From Phycisphaerae bacterium (GTDB lineage Bacteria; Planctomycetota; Phycisphaerae; Phycisphaerales; UBA1924): DNA of 41,910 nucleotides. The translations under genes and the position numbers were made by a program. How positions within the stretch are numbered: position 1 is the stretch's first letter; every line of letters begins with the position of its first letter. Under the pieces are notes generated by a model. That model saw only the letters and a list, made by a program, of their open reading frames with translations, ran no database searches and was not told the DNA's origin. Shown here in pieces: positions 26,534 to 32,900 of this stretch. The stretch covers positions 1 through 41,910 of the forward strand of contig PAKY01000045.1 in NCBI GenBank assembly GCA_002706885.1. The letters are read 5' to 3'.

Positions 26534-26893
26534 ATGAGTGTTGAAACGGTCGCCAAGCGTTTCGTCGAGCTTTGCAACGAGGGCAAGAACTTTGAAGTGA
26601 TGCGCACGCTGTACGCGCCGGATATCGTGTCCGTCGAGGGTGATGGGCGCGAGACGGCGGGGCAGGAGGCGGTGATCAAGAAGTCGGAGGACTGGGTGTC
26701 GGACAAGTCATTCGACGGCCAGACGATCCGCGGGCCTTTCTTCAGCGGGCCGGATCAGTTCGCGATCCACTTCGTCCAGGAGGTCACGCCCAAGGCGACC
26801 GGAAAGCGCGTGGCGCTCGAGGAGATCGCGGTGTACACCGTGAAGGGTGACAAGATCACACGGGAACAGTTCTATTTCACGGGATCGCGGTAG
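26534..26893 (+). CDS. SnoaL-like (nuclear transport factor 2 fold) protein
   Basis: This 119-residue protein has the SnoaL-like pattern: VAKRFVELCNEGKNFEVMRTLYAPDIVSVEG, GQEAVIKKSEDWV, and the closing strands VALEEIAVYTVKGDKITREQFYF. It is likely a small cytosolic ligand-binding or isomerase-like protein; its function is not known. The ATG at 26534 gives a family-like N-terminus; GGAGTTTCCG precedes it as a weak ribosome site. It is a single gene between a divergent and a convergent neighbour. Confidence 0.85.
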   Translation: MSVETVAKRFVELCNEGKNFEVMRTLYAPDIVSVEGDGRETAGQEAVIKKSEDWVSDKSFDGQTIRGPFFSGPDQFAIHFVQEVTPKATGKRVALEEIAVYTVKGDKITREQFYFTGSR

Positions 26894-26930
26894 CGGCCAC
26901 GCGGGGGAGGAAGGTGGTTGATCGCGCGGG

Positions 26931-27935
26931 TCACTCCCATCCGCCGTCGCTCGTGACGTGTACAAAGCGTTCGCCGTCGAAGCGAAAGAGACCGGTCCAA
27001 CCGCCGAGCCAGAGCGTGCCGTTGGCGTCTTCGTGCGCGCACTGGATGGCCTGGCTTGACAGGCCCTGATCGGGTCCGAAGTTCTTGAGCATCTTGCCGT
27101 CAAATCGGTAGACACCCGAACCCTCGACGGGAAACCAGATGTCGCCGTCGGCGTCCTTGTAGAGGTCCCACGCCTCGATGCCCGGGACGTCGTTGTCCTT
27201 GGTGACGTGCGTGAAGGTATCGCCGTCCATCCGGCAGACGCCGTCGTAGTGGGTCGCGAACCAGACGCGGCCCTGGTCGTCTTCAAGGATGCAGTTGACG
27301 GCATCGCCGCAGAGGCCGTCGTCCTCAGAGATGTTGGTGAGTGTCTCGCCGTCGTAGACGTAGACGCCGTTGTTCACGCCGAACCACATGCGGCCGTCGC
27401 GGGTCTGCGTGATGCAATGCACGATGCTGTCGCTTGTCACGCCGCGGTTCGGGTCGGGCTCTGACTTCGGCAAGTCAAACGCAGTGAACCGTTCGCCGTC
27501 GAAGCGGCTCACGCCGCCGAGCGTTCCGATCCAGAGGACGCCGTCGTCGCTGATGGTGACGGCCCAGACGTCGTTGTGAACGAGGCCGTCGCGGGCGGTG
27601 TAATTCGTGAACTTCTCACCGTCGTATCGGCTGAGCCCGCCGTTGGTCCCGAACCAGACGTCGCCATCGTCGTCCTCGACGATCCCGCGGACCGCGACGC
27701 CACCGAACCCGTTGTAGTTCGAATAGAACTCGGTCTTGTCGCCACGTCGGCGGATGACGCCGTCGCCGTTTGTGCCGAGCCAGAGATCGCCTCGCTTGTC
27801 GCGGTGGATCCGACGGACGAAATCGGTGATCGGGGCCGCGGATTCGGGTTCCTGAGCATTGGCGCCACAAGGAAGGCTTTGGACCATTGAGATCGCAACG
27901 ATCAACCAGGTTCGGCGTACAGCGCGGATGTTCAT
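26931..27935 (-). CDS. Secreted seven-blade propeller protein (two-component regulator propeller repeats)
   Basis: This 334-residue protein has a signal peptide (VRRTWLIVAISMVQSLPCGA, probable cut at ANA/QEP) and seven repeats of the form D-x2-G-x-[LVI]-W-[FI]-G-x5-G-[VL]-x-R-[FY]-D-G. They are the repeats beginning GDLWLGTNGDG, GDVWFGTNGG, GVLWIGTLGG, GRMWFGVNNG, GRVWFATHYDG, GDIWFPVEGSG and GTLWLGGWTG. Such 'regulator propeller' repeats usually form the sensor part of hybrid histidine kinases; here no kinase follows, so this is a stand-alone exported propeller. Seven repeats would close one full propeller. Its ligand is unknown. It is the last gene of the minus-strand run that starts with ArsR, though a 111-bp gap with a GCGCCG/CGGCGC hairpin separates it from VOC. 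Confidence 0.87.
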   Translation of the reverse strand: MNIRAVRRTWLIVAISMVQSLPCGANAQEPESAAPITDFVRRIHRDKRGDLWLGTNGDGVIRRRGDKTEFYSNYNGFGGVAVRGIVEDDDGDVWFGTNGGLSRYDGEKFTNYTARDGLVHNDVWAVTISDDGVLWIGTLGGVSRFDGERFTAFDLPKSEPDPNRGVTSDSIVHCITQTRDGRMWFGVNNGVYVYDGETLTNISEDDGLCGDAVNCILEDDQGRVWFATHYDGVCRMDGDTFTHVTKDNDVPGIEAWDLYKDADGDIWFPVEGSGVYRFDGKMLKNFGPDQGLSSQAIQCAHEDANGTLWLGGWTGLFRFDGERFVHVTSDGGWE

Positions 27936-28046
27936 TCGCGTCTTCCTCGGCTGCAGTGAATGGCGCCGTTCAATCGGCGCGCGATGACTCTGCTACCGAG
28001 GAACTGGCGTCGCGTGGCGCCCCTCAGCGTCTCGCCGGATTTCGCG

Positions 28047-28529
28047 TTAGTCCCTCACCGCCTGTTCGATCGCTTCGGTGTCGATCTTGACCATGCCCAT
28101 CATCGCCTGCATCGCCTTGCCCGCCTTGGCCGTGTCCTCATCGCTGATAAGCTCGATGAGGCGTTTGGAGTCGATCTGCCATGACACGCCAAAGTGGTCG
28201 GTGATCCAACCGCACGCGACGGGGGTCCCGCCGGCTTCGACGAACTTGTTCCAGTACCGGTCGAGCTCCTCCTGGGTGTCGCAGACGACGGCGATGGAGA
28301 TGCCCTGGCTGAAGGTGAACTGCGGGCCGCCGTTGAGGGCCGTGAACGGACGGCCGTCCAGTGTGAACTGGACCGTCATGACGCCGCCGGGCGTGAACGG
28401 CGCCTCCGGGCCGAGGTCTGGGTAGCGGGCGACGTGTGTGATCTCGGAATTGGGGAACACCGAGGTGTAGAAACGGGCGGCTTCCTCAGCCTGATCGTTG
28501 AACGTCAGGAACGTCGTGATGGCGGGCAT
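28047..28529 (-). CDS. VOC family protein (PhnB/3-demethylubiquinone methyltransferase-like fold)
   Basis: This 160-residue protein of the vicinal-oxygen-chelate superfamily has the PhnB-like pattern: ITTFLTFNDQAEEAARFYTS, PGGVMTVQFTLDGRPFTALNG, CDTQEELDRYWNKFVEAGG, CGWITDHFGVSWQI. Members bind a metal or are substrate-binding without catalysis; no reaction is assigned. The ATG at 28529 has GGAGAAACC just before it. The MBL-fold gene stops 12 bases upstream, so they are probably co-transcribed. Confidence 0.9.
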   Translation of the reverse strand: MPAITTFLTFNDQAEEAARFYTSVFPNSEITHVARYPDLGPEAPFTPGGVMTVQFTLDGRPFTALNGGPQFTFSQGISIAVVCDTQEELDRYWNKFVEAGGTPVACGWITDHFGVSWQIDSKRLIELISDEDTAKAGKAMQAMMGMVKIDTEAIEQAVRD

Positions 28530-28541
28530 GGTTTCTCCATT

Positions 28542-29330
28542 TCAGTCGGGTTTATCCGAGTCGACGCAGTGGGCTGGGAGTTCGTTGAGGTCGTGGTAAC
28601 CGCACACTTCGACCTCATCCGAATGGTCGTTCACGATGCGTCGAAGGGTCGCGAGGCTTTCAAGTCGTTTGGCGTCGTCATCGGCGCGTGCCGCCGCGAG
28701 CTGGCCGGCCGGATGGTGGGAGTCGGTCAGCTCGGCGCGGAGGTAGTAGGCGTCGCCCGCATGCAGGAACCAGCCGTCGTCCTGCGCGATCGCCACGCCG
28801 CAATGGCCGAGCGTGTGTCCTGGGAGCGGAACGATCAGGACTTCAGCATCGACCGGGAGGTCGATTCGGCGAGCGGGAAGGCCGAACCAGGACGTCGCGT
28901 TGTCGTCTGCGGCATAGGTCCTCCACCGAGGTCCGTGCTCAAAATGACGCTGAACGTAGCGGGGATGGCCCGACTCGACATGGCCACGCTCTTCATCCGA
29001 GACATGTACCTGGGCGCCGGCGAAGTCGGCAAGGCCGCCCGCGTGATCGGGATCCGCGTGTGTGAGGACGATGTGGCCGACGCGTGATCGATCGACGCCC
29101 ATCGACTCGAGCCTCGAGACTGCGGTGTCCCACGTGTTGAACTGGAAGCCGGCGGCGTCGATCAGTTCGCGCCCAAGACGGGCGTCGGGGTCTCGGACGT
29201 CGAGGAGACCGATGCCGGTGTCGACGAGGACGACCTCATCGGTGTCGATCAGAGCGAGACAGTGGCAGACAACGGTCGGGTACCCGGGCACGAGGAGCGT
29301 GCCACAGTTGATGTGCCTGATGTCAGTCAT
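28542..29330 (-). CDS. MBL-fold hydrolase, lactonase-like
   Basis: This 262-residue metallo-beta-lactamase-fold protein has EVVLVDTGIGLLD, the metal motif VLTHADPDHAGGLADF (the second His of HxHxDH is Asp here, as in some branches), LIVPLPGHTLGHCGVAI, and DGWFLHAGDAYY. It resembles N-acyl-homoserine-lactone lactonase-like proteins, but specificity cannot be told. ATG at 29330 gives the usual N-terminus (MTDIRHINCGTLLVPGYP); a start at 29351 would add 7 residues. It lies between DUF899 (145 bp upstream) and VOC (12 bp downstream) on the same strand. Confidence 0.88.
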   Translation of the reverse strand: MTDIRHINCGTLLVPGYPTVVCHCLALIDTDEVVLVDTGIGLLDVRDPDARLGRELIDAAGFQFNTWDTAVSRLESMGVDRSRVGHIVLTHADPDHAGGLADFAGAQVHVSDEERGHVESGHPRYVQRHFEHGPRWRTYAADDNATSWFGLPARRIDLPVDAEVLIVPLPGHTLGHCGVAIAQDDGWFLHAGDAYYLRAELTDSHHPAGQLAAARADDDAKRLESLATLRRIVNDHSDEVEVCGYHDLNELPAHCVDSDKPD

Positions 29331-29475
29331 TCTTCGGCCCAGCCTTCCCACGTCCTGGTTTGATGGAAAAGGCCATCGTAATCTGACCGCAGGTCCGGAG
29401 GATGGCTGGCGCCGCAGCGCCTACGAGCACACGATGATCGCGACGATCGCGGCGCGTCTCCGTACGGAATCTGGC

Positions 29476-30258
29476 TCACGCCGGCTTCGGCGCCGCGACG
29501 CCGGGGCGTTCTTCCCAAGGATTGAGCTCGTTCGCCACACCGTATCGATCGTGGTGTCGAAGCCATCCCATGCCGCCCGTGCTCTCTTCGTTGCGCCCCT
29601 TGGGGGTGAGATCGATGTAGCGGTATGCCGTCAAGAAGTCCTCGAGCCCGCGGGCGAACTGCGAATAGGTGTGGTAGATGTCGCCGTTCTCGTCCTTGAA
29701 GAAGACGGAGAGCCCCGGGAACTCGCGTATCGCGATCGGCGGGACAGAGAAGTTGTACAGCGCCTCGCCTGACGCGATCTCCTCGTCGGAGAAAGAGACG
29801 CCGAAGTCCCGACCGAAGTCGCCGTCACCGAACGAGACCCACGGGAACGACCATCCCATGCGCCGGCGGAACGGTTCGATCTGTGCCATCGGCGCCTTGG
29901 AGACGGTCACGAGTGAGATGTCTCGATGGGCCAAGTGGACGACGAGCGGGTTGTAGTGGTCGGCGATGAACGAGCAGGACTTGCAGCCCTGGGACCAGGT
30001 CGGATCGAACATGAAGTGGTACACGATGAGTTGGCTCATCGGCCCGAAGAGGTCGGCGAGCTTCACCTCCCCCTCCGTCGACTCGAACGCGTAGGGCTTG
30101 TCGAGCTTGACCCAGGGCAGATCGCGGACCTTCGCCGCGAGCTCGTCCCGACGCCGCGTCAACTCCTTCTCCTCCGCGAGCAGCTTGATGCGCTCGCGCA
30201 GCCACTCGTCGCGTGAGACAACCCGATGCCCATGTACCGCGGTCCCGGACGATGCCAT
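29476..30258 (-). CDS. DUF899 (thioredoxin-like) protein
   Basis: This 260-residue protein matches DUF899: an N-terminal EWLRERIKLLAEEKELTRRR helix, then LPWVKLDKPYAFESTEGEVK, LADLFGPMSQLIVYHFMF, and WSQGCKSCSFIADHYN with a Cys-x2-Cys pair in the place of a thioredoxin site. It ends with LNPWEERPGV. The fold is thioredoxin-like; activity is unknown. The ATG at 30258 has GGAAGGAG eight bases upstream. It is 53 bp after the SRPBCC gene and probably in the ArsR operon. Confidence 0.9.
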   Translation of the reverse strand: MASSGTAVHGHRVVSRDEWLRERIKLLAEEKELTRRRDELAAKVRDLPWVKLDKPYAFESTEGEVKLADLFGPMSQLIVYHFMFDPTWSQGCKSCSFIADHYNPLVVHLAHRDISLVTVSKAPMAQIEPFRRRMGWSFPWVSFGDGDFGRDFGVSFSDEEIASGEALYNFSVPPIAIREFPGLSVFFKDENGDIYHTYSQFARGLEDFLTAYRYIDLTPKGRNEESTGGMGWLRHHDRYGVANELNPWEERPGVAAPKPA

Positions 30259-30311
30259 CTTGGATGCTCCTTCCGCGGCGCCGCCAGAGGGAGCCGCGTG
30301 CGACGATTCAC

Positions 30312-30791
30312 CTACTTGATCGCGGCCTTCCGCTCAGCGATGAGCTTCACGCGGCTCAGGCCGTGCTCCCAGCCGTCCGGCATGCCATCGCGGAAGTCCT
30401 GAGGGATGAGCCCCATCGCCGTGTGCACGAGCGACACACGCGTTCCTTCCGCTTCCGGCTTGAGTCGGTACTGGACGTGATTGACGGCGGGGAACGACAT
30501 CGGCATCGGTCCAACCAATTCGAGCAGCGACGGCGCCTTGATGACCTGCACATGACCCCACAGGTGCCCCGCCTTGTGGCCGCCCATCTCGTCAAGATCG
30601 CGGTACCAGCGACCGCCCGGCCACGGCTCGACCTTCATCGGAAACGGCGTTCCATCGGGGAGCACGCCGCCCGGTCCGAGTTCCTCGAGAACCGCCTCAA
30701 AGGCGATCGCCTGCGACGCGGCGACGAAGATGTCCCGGCGGATCTCGAGCGTGTGAATTTCGGCGCTGTCGGTTGCGGCGGTGGTGGTCAT
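30312..30791 (-). CDS. SRPBCC (AHSA1-like) protein
   Basis: This 159-residue START-like protein has RDIFVAASQAIAFEAVLEEL, PMKVEPWPGGRWYRDL, GHLWGHVQVIKAPSLLELVG and VQYRLKPEAEGTRVSLVHTA. AHSA1-like SRPBCC proteins bind hydrophobic ligands and are frequently encoded with an ArsR regulator, as here. The ATG at 30791 overlaps the ArsR stop by four bases (ATGA), so the two are coupled. It lies 53 bp before DUF899. Confidence 0.9.
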   Translation of the reverse strand: MTTTAATDSAEIHTLEIRRDIFVAASQAIAFEAVLEELGPGGVLPDGTPFPMKVEPWPGGRWYRDLDEMGGHKAGHLWGHVQVIKAPSLLELVGPMPMSFPAVNHVQYRLKPEAEGTRVSLVHTAMGLIPQDFRDGMPDGWEHGLSRVKLIAERKAAIK

Positions 30792-31180
30792 CGGTCGTCC
30801 TCTCGTTCTTTGCAAGCCGATTCGTTTCGATCGACGGCAGCTTGCCGGCTCTGCTCCAGCCGTTCGGCGCGGCGCTTTACACGTTGGAGATGGTCGTCCC
30901 AAAATCTCTCGTATGCCTTGACCCACTCGTACACCGGGCGGAGTCGTTCGGCGTTCAGGCTGTACATCCTTTGGCGACCGCGCCGCTCGACACTCACGAG
31001 ACCAACGCGGCGGAGCACGCCAAGGTGCTTGGATACCTGTGGCTGCGGCCAGCCGAGCTCGCCGACGATCCACGTCACATCGCGCTCGCCGTCGGCCTCG
31101 GCGAGCACCCCGATCAAATCACGACGCCGAGGCTCGGCGATAGCGGTGAACGCGTCGATGGTCGCGGTGGCGGGGGCCAT
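30788..31180 (-). CDS. ArsR-family winged-helix regulator
   Basis: This 130-residue regulator has DAFTAIAEPRRRDLIGVLAE, then VGELGWPQPQVSKHLGVLRR (recognition helix) and VSVERRGRQRMYSLNAERL (wing). The C-terminus is Arg/Glu-rich. No cysteine metal site is seen near the recognition helix, so sensing of a non-metal signal is more likely. ATG at 31180 lies 7 bases after a TATATT -10 box; the other start, ATG at 31207, would lie inside the promoter, so it is less likely. The transcript therefore looks leaderless. It heads the ArsR-SRPBCC-DUF899 run and is probably autoregulated by the palindrome over its promoter. Confidence 0.92.
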   Translation of the reverse strand: MAPATATIDAFTAIAEPRRRDLIGVLAEADGERDVTWIVGELGWPQPQVSKHLGVLRRVGLVSVERRGRQRMYSLNAERLRPVYEWVKAYERFWDDHLQRVKRRAERLEQSRQAAVDRNESACKEREDDR

Positions 31181-31184
31181 GGGG

Positions 31185-31214
31185 CCAATATATTCTGATA
31201 TTGGCATATGTCAA
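31185..31214 (-). promoter_or_regulatory. ArsR promoter with overlapping operator palindrome
   Basis: On the minus strand TTGACA (31209-31214) is followed after 16 bases by TATATT (31187-31192). The inverted repeat CCAATAT-N6-ATATTGG (31185-31204) covers the -10 and part of the spacer, where a bound ArsR dimer would block transcription. The expected start falls on or next to the A of the ArsR ATG. Confidence 0.8.
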
Positions 31215-31347
31215 GAGAATTCGTGTTGTCGTCGTCTAAGCCACCTTTCACCGCGTAGTCAGAGGTGACTCAGCTCGGGCGCCGAAGATCGGTTTCCTGA
31301 CGTGACCGCCGCCGTGACTGCAAGCTGAAGCCAACTGAACTCCACGC

Positions 31348-31367
31348 TGCCGCGGACGTCCGCGGCA
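31348..31367. repeat. Perfect 20-bp palindrome
   Basis: TGCCGCGGACGTCCGCGGCA is its own reverse complement. It lies between the divergent ArsR and tRNA operon promoters, about 60 bases from the tRNA promoter. It could be a regulator site or a cruciform; no gene overlaps it. Confidence 0.7.
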
Positions 31368-31404
31368 CGACCAGCGGCGATCCGCCTGATGGCGGGCCGC
31401 CGGC

Positions 31405-31434
31405 TTTACTCCCCGCCGTGACCTCCCCTATCCT
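31405..31434 (+). promoter_or_regulatory. Candidate promoter of the tRNA-Val/Met/Thr operon
   Basis: TTTACT (31405-31410) and TATCCT (31429-31434) are separated by 18 bases and lie about 30 bases before tRNA-Val. Confidence 0.5.
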
Positions 31435-31462
31435 CCGCGTTCGTTCCCCGAGGGAAACCGAA

Positions 31463-31536
31463 GGGCGCATAGCTCAGTTGGCTAGAGCGCTGCCGTCACA
31501 TGGCAGAGGTCACAGGTTCGAGTCCTGTTGCGCCCA
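31463..31536 (+). tRNA. tRNA-Val (anticodon CAC)
   Basis: The acceptor GGGCGCA pairs with TGCGCCC. The anticodon stem is CTGCC/GGCAG with loop GTCACAT (anticodon CAC), and the T arm is CACAGGTTCGAGTCCTGTT. The discriminator is A and CCA is not encoded. Confidence 0.94.
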
Positions 31537-31575
31537 TTCCAACCGTCGCTCGGCCCCCGGGTCATCGCGGCGCGC

Positions 31576-31649
31576 GGCGAAGTAGCTCAGCTGGCTAGAG
31601 CGGAGGATTCATAACCCTCAGGTCGGGAGTTCGAGTCTCCCCTTCGCCA
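31576..31649 (+). tRNA. tRNA-Met (anticodon CAT)
   Basis: The acceptor GGCGAAG pairs with CTTCGCC. The anticodon arm is GAGGA-TTCATAA-CCCTC, with one A-C mismatch at the loop end; the T arm is CGGGAGTTCGAGTCTCCC. CAT could also be the Ile tRNA that receives lysidine. The complete Watson-Crick first acceptor pair argues against an initiator tRNA, so elongator Met is the first choice. Confidence 0.88.
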
Positions 31650-31681
31650 TTCGATTCGGTCGCCGCAAGTCGAGCGACCAT

Positions 31682-31755
31682 GCCACCTTAGCTCAGCCCG
31701 GTAGAGCATCGGTTTTGTAAACCGACGGTCGCCGGTTCGAATCCGGCAGGTGGCT
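31682..31755 (+). tRNA. tRNA-Thr (anticodon TGT)
   Basis: The acceptor GCCACCT pairs with AGGTGGC. The anticodon stem is TCGGT/ACCGA with loop TTTGTAA (anticodon TGT), and the T arm is GCCGGTTCGAATCCGGC. The discriminator is T. It lies 32 bases after tRNA-Met, so the three tRNAs are probably one transcript. Confidence 0.94.
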
Positions 31756-31872
31756 TTGTGCGCTGAGATCGCGGTGTTTTCTGCCGCCGAGCCGCAATCT
31801 GGCGTCGATACACTCGTTATACCCGGATAGCGACTACTCGCACATTGCCACGCCTGATCGAGGGGTGTTCGG

Positions 31873-32880
31873 ATGATTAAGACCGCCGCTGTTGCCGTTG
31901 GACTGACCGTCGCCGTGACCGCCGGCGCTCTTGTGCTGTTCTCAGGGAAGTCCGAGAGCCCAGCCGTCGTCGCACAAGCGACCTCCGGGATTTCCACCGA
32001 CAACCCGCGTCTGCCCGGGTTCACGCCAGAGCGTCCGCAGACCACGGCGCCGACGATCGAGATCCCGCCGATGACGCCGGTACCCTCGGCGGAGGGCGAG
32101 CGGGGACCTCGCGGCGAACGGGGCGATCGTGAATGGCGACGCGACGGCGAGGGTCGTCGCGGTGGGCGTCGGGGCGATCGTGGTGGCCCCGGCGGTCGGT
32201 GGATGAATAACTTCGACACCGATGGCGACGGACAGATCAGTGAGGCCGAATACGCCGCGATGTACGAGCAGCAGCGCGAGTGGCGCGAACGGATGGAGGC
32301 TCGTCTCGATCTGGACGGCGACGGCGTCGTCACCGACGACGAGCGCGTCGAGGGCATGATGCGGATGCAGGAAGAGCGGATGGCGGAAATGCGCGAGCGC
32401 ATGTCCGAACGCTTCGATCTCGATGGCGACGGTCAGCTCTCCGCCGACGAGCAGGCCGAGATGGACGCTCGCGCCGAGGAGTGGCGGAGTCGGATGGACC
32501 GCAGACTTCTTGAGGACTGGGACCTCGACGGCGATGGCGCCATCAACGACGACGAGCGTCGCGCGGCGTCGGAGAGCCGTATCCGCGAGGGCATGAGCCG
32601 GATGAACGACTTCGTCGATCGCTTCGACGAAGACGGCAACGGCGATCTTGACATGGACGAGGCCTACGACGCGTTCACGACCTCCATGACCGAACAGCAG
32701 CAGCGGCAGTTCCGGAGGCGATACGACACGGACGGCGACCGCTCGCTCGGCGCCGCGGACCTCGAGTCCTTCCTCACGCTGCATCGCGAGGGCGACCCTC
32801 AGGCGGACGCGAATGGTGACGGCGTCGTCAACAGCGCAGACCTCCAGGTCTTCCGCAACATGATGACCAGCGACGGCTGA
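31873..32880 (+). CDS. Membrane-anchored or secreted EF-hand protein
   Basis: This 335-residue protein has an N-terminal membrane or signal segment (AVAVGLTVAVTAGALVLF), a Pro-rich then Arg/Gly-rich linker, and seven Ca-binding loops. They are DTDGDGQISEAE, DLDGDGVVTDDE, DLDGDGQLSADE, DLDGDGAINDDE, DEDGNGDLDMDE, DTDGDRSLGAAD and DANGDGVVNSAD. Helices between the loops are rich in Met, Arg and Glu. The last two loops are closest to dockerin-like calcium repeats. It is likely an exported Ca-binding protein; its function is unknown. The ATG at 31873 is preceded by GGGGTG. It ends 18 bases from the convergent FG-GAP gene. Confidence 0.88.
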   Translation: MIKTAAVAVGLTVAVTAGALVLFSGKSESPAVVAQATSGISTDNPRLPGFTPERPQTTAPTIEIPPMTPVPSAEGERGPRGERGDREWRRDGEGRRGGRRGDRGGPGGRWMNNFDTDGDGQISEAEYAAMYEQQREWRERMEARLDLDGDGVVTDDERVEGMMRMQEERMAEMRERMSERFDLDGDGQLSADEQAEMDARAEEWRSRMDRRLLEDWDLDGDGAINDDERRAASESRIREGMSRMNDFVDRFDEDGNGDLDMDEAYDAFTTSMTEQQQRQFRRRYDTDGDRSLGAADLESFLTLHREGDPQADANGDGVVNSADLQVFRNMMTSDG

Positions 32881-32884
32881 TAAC

Positions 32885-32900
32885 GAGCGGTCGGCCGCTC
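32885..32900. terminator. Small hairpin between convergent genes
   Basis: GAGCGG-TCGG-CCGCTC forms a 6-bp stem with a 4-base loop just after the EF-hand gene, and overlaps the stop of the FG-GAP gene by two bases. There is no T-tract on either side, so the terminator role is uncertain. Confidence 0.35.

Noticed and set aside
27960..27990. GCGCCG-TTCAAT-CGGCGC hairpin between VOC and the propeller gene as a terminator
   Set aside because: Short stem with no T-tract on the minus strand; kept only as a note in the propeller entry.
31587..32402. A 271-residue minus-strand frame over the tRNAs and EF-hand gene
   Set aside because: It reads antisense through two tRNAs and the EF-hand loops; Ser/Arg-rich shadow.
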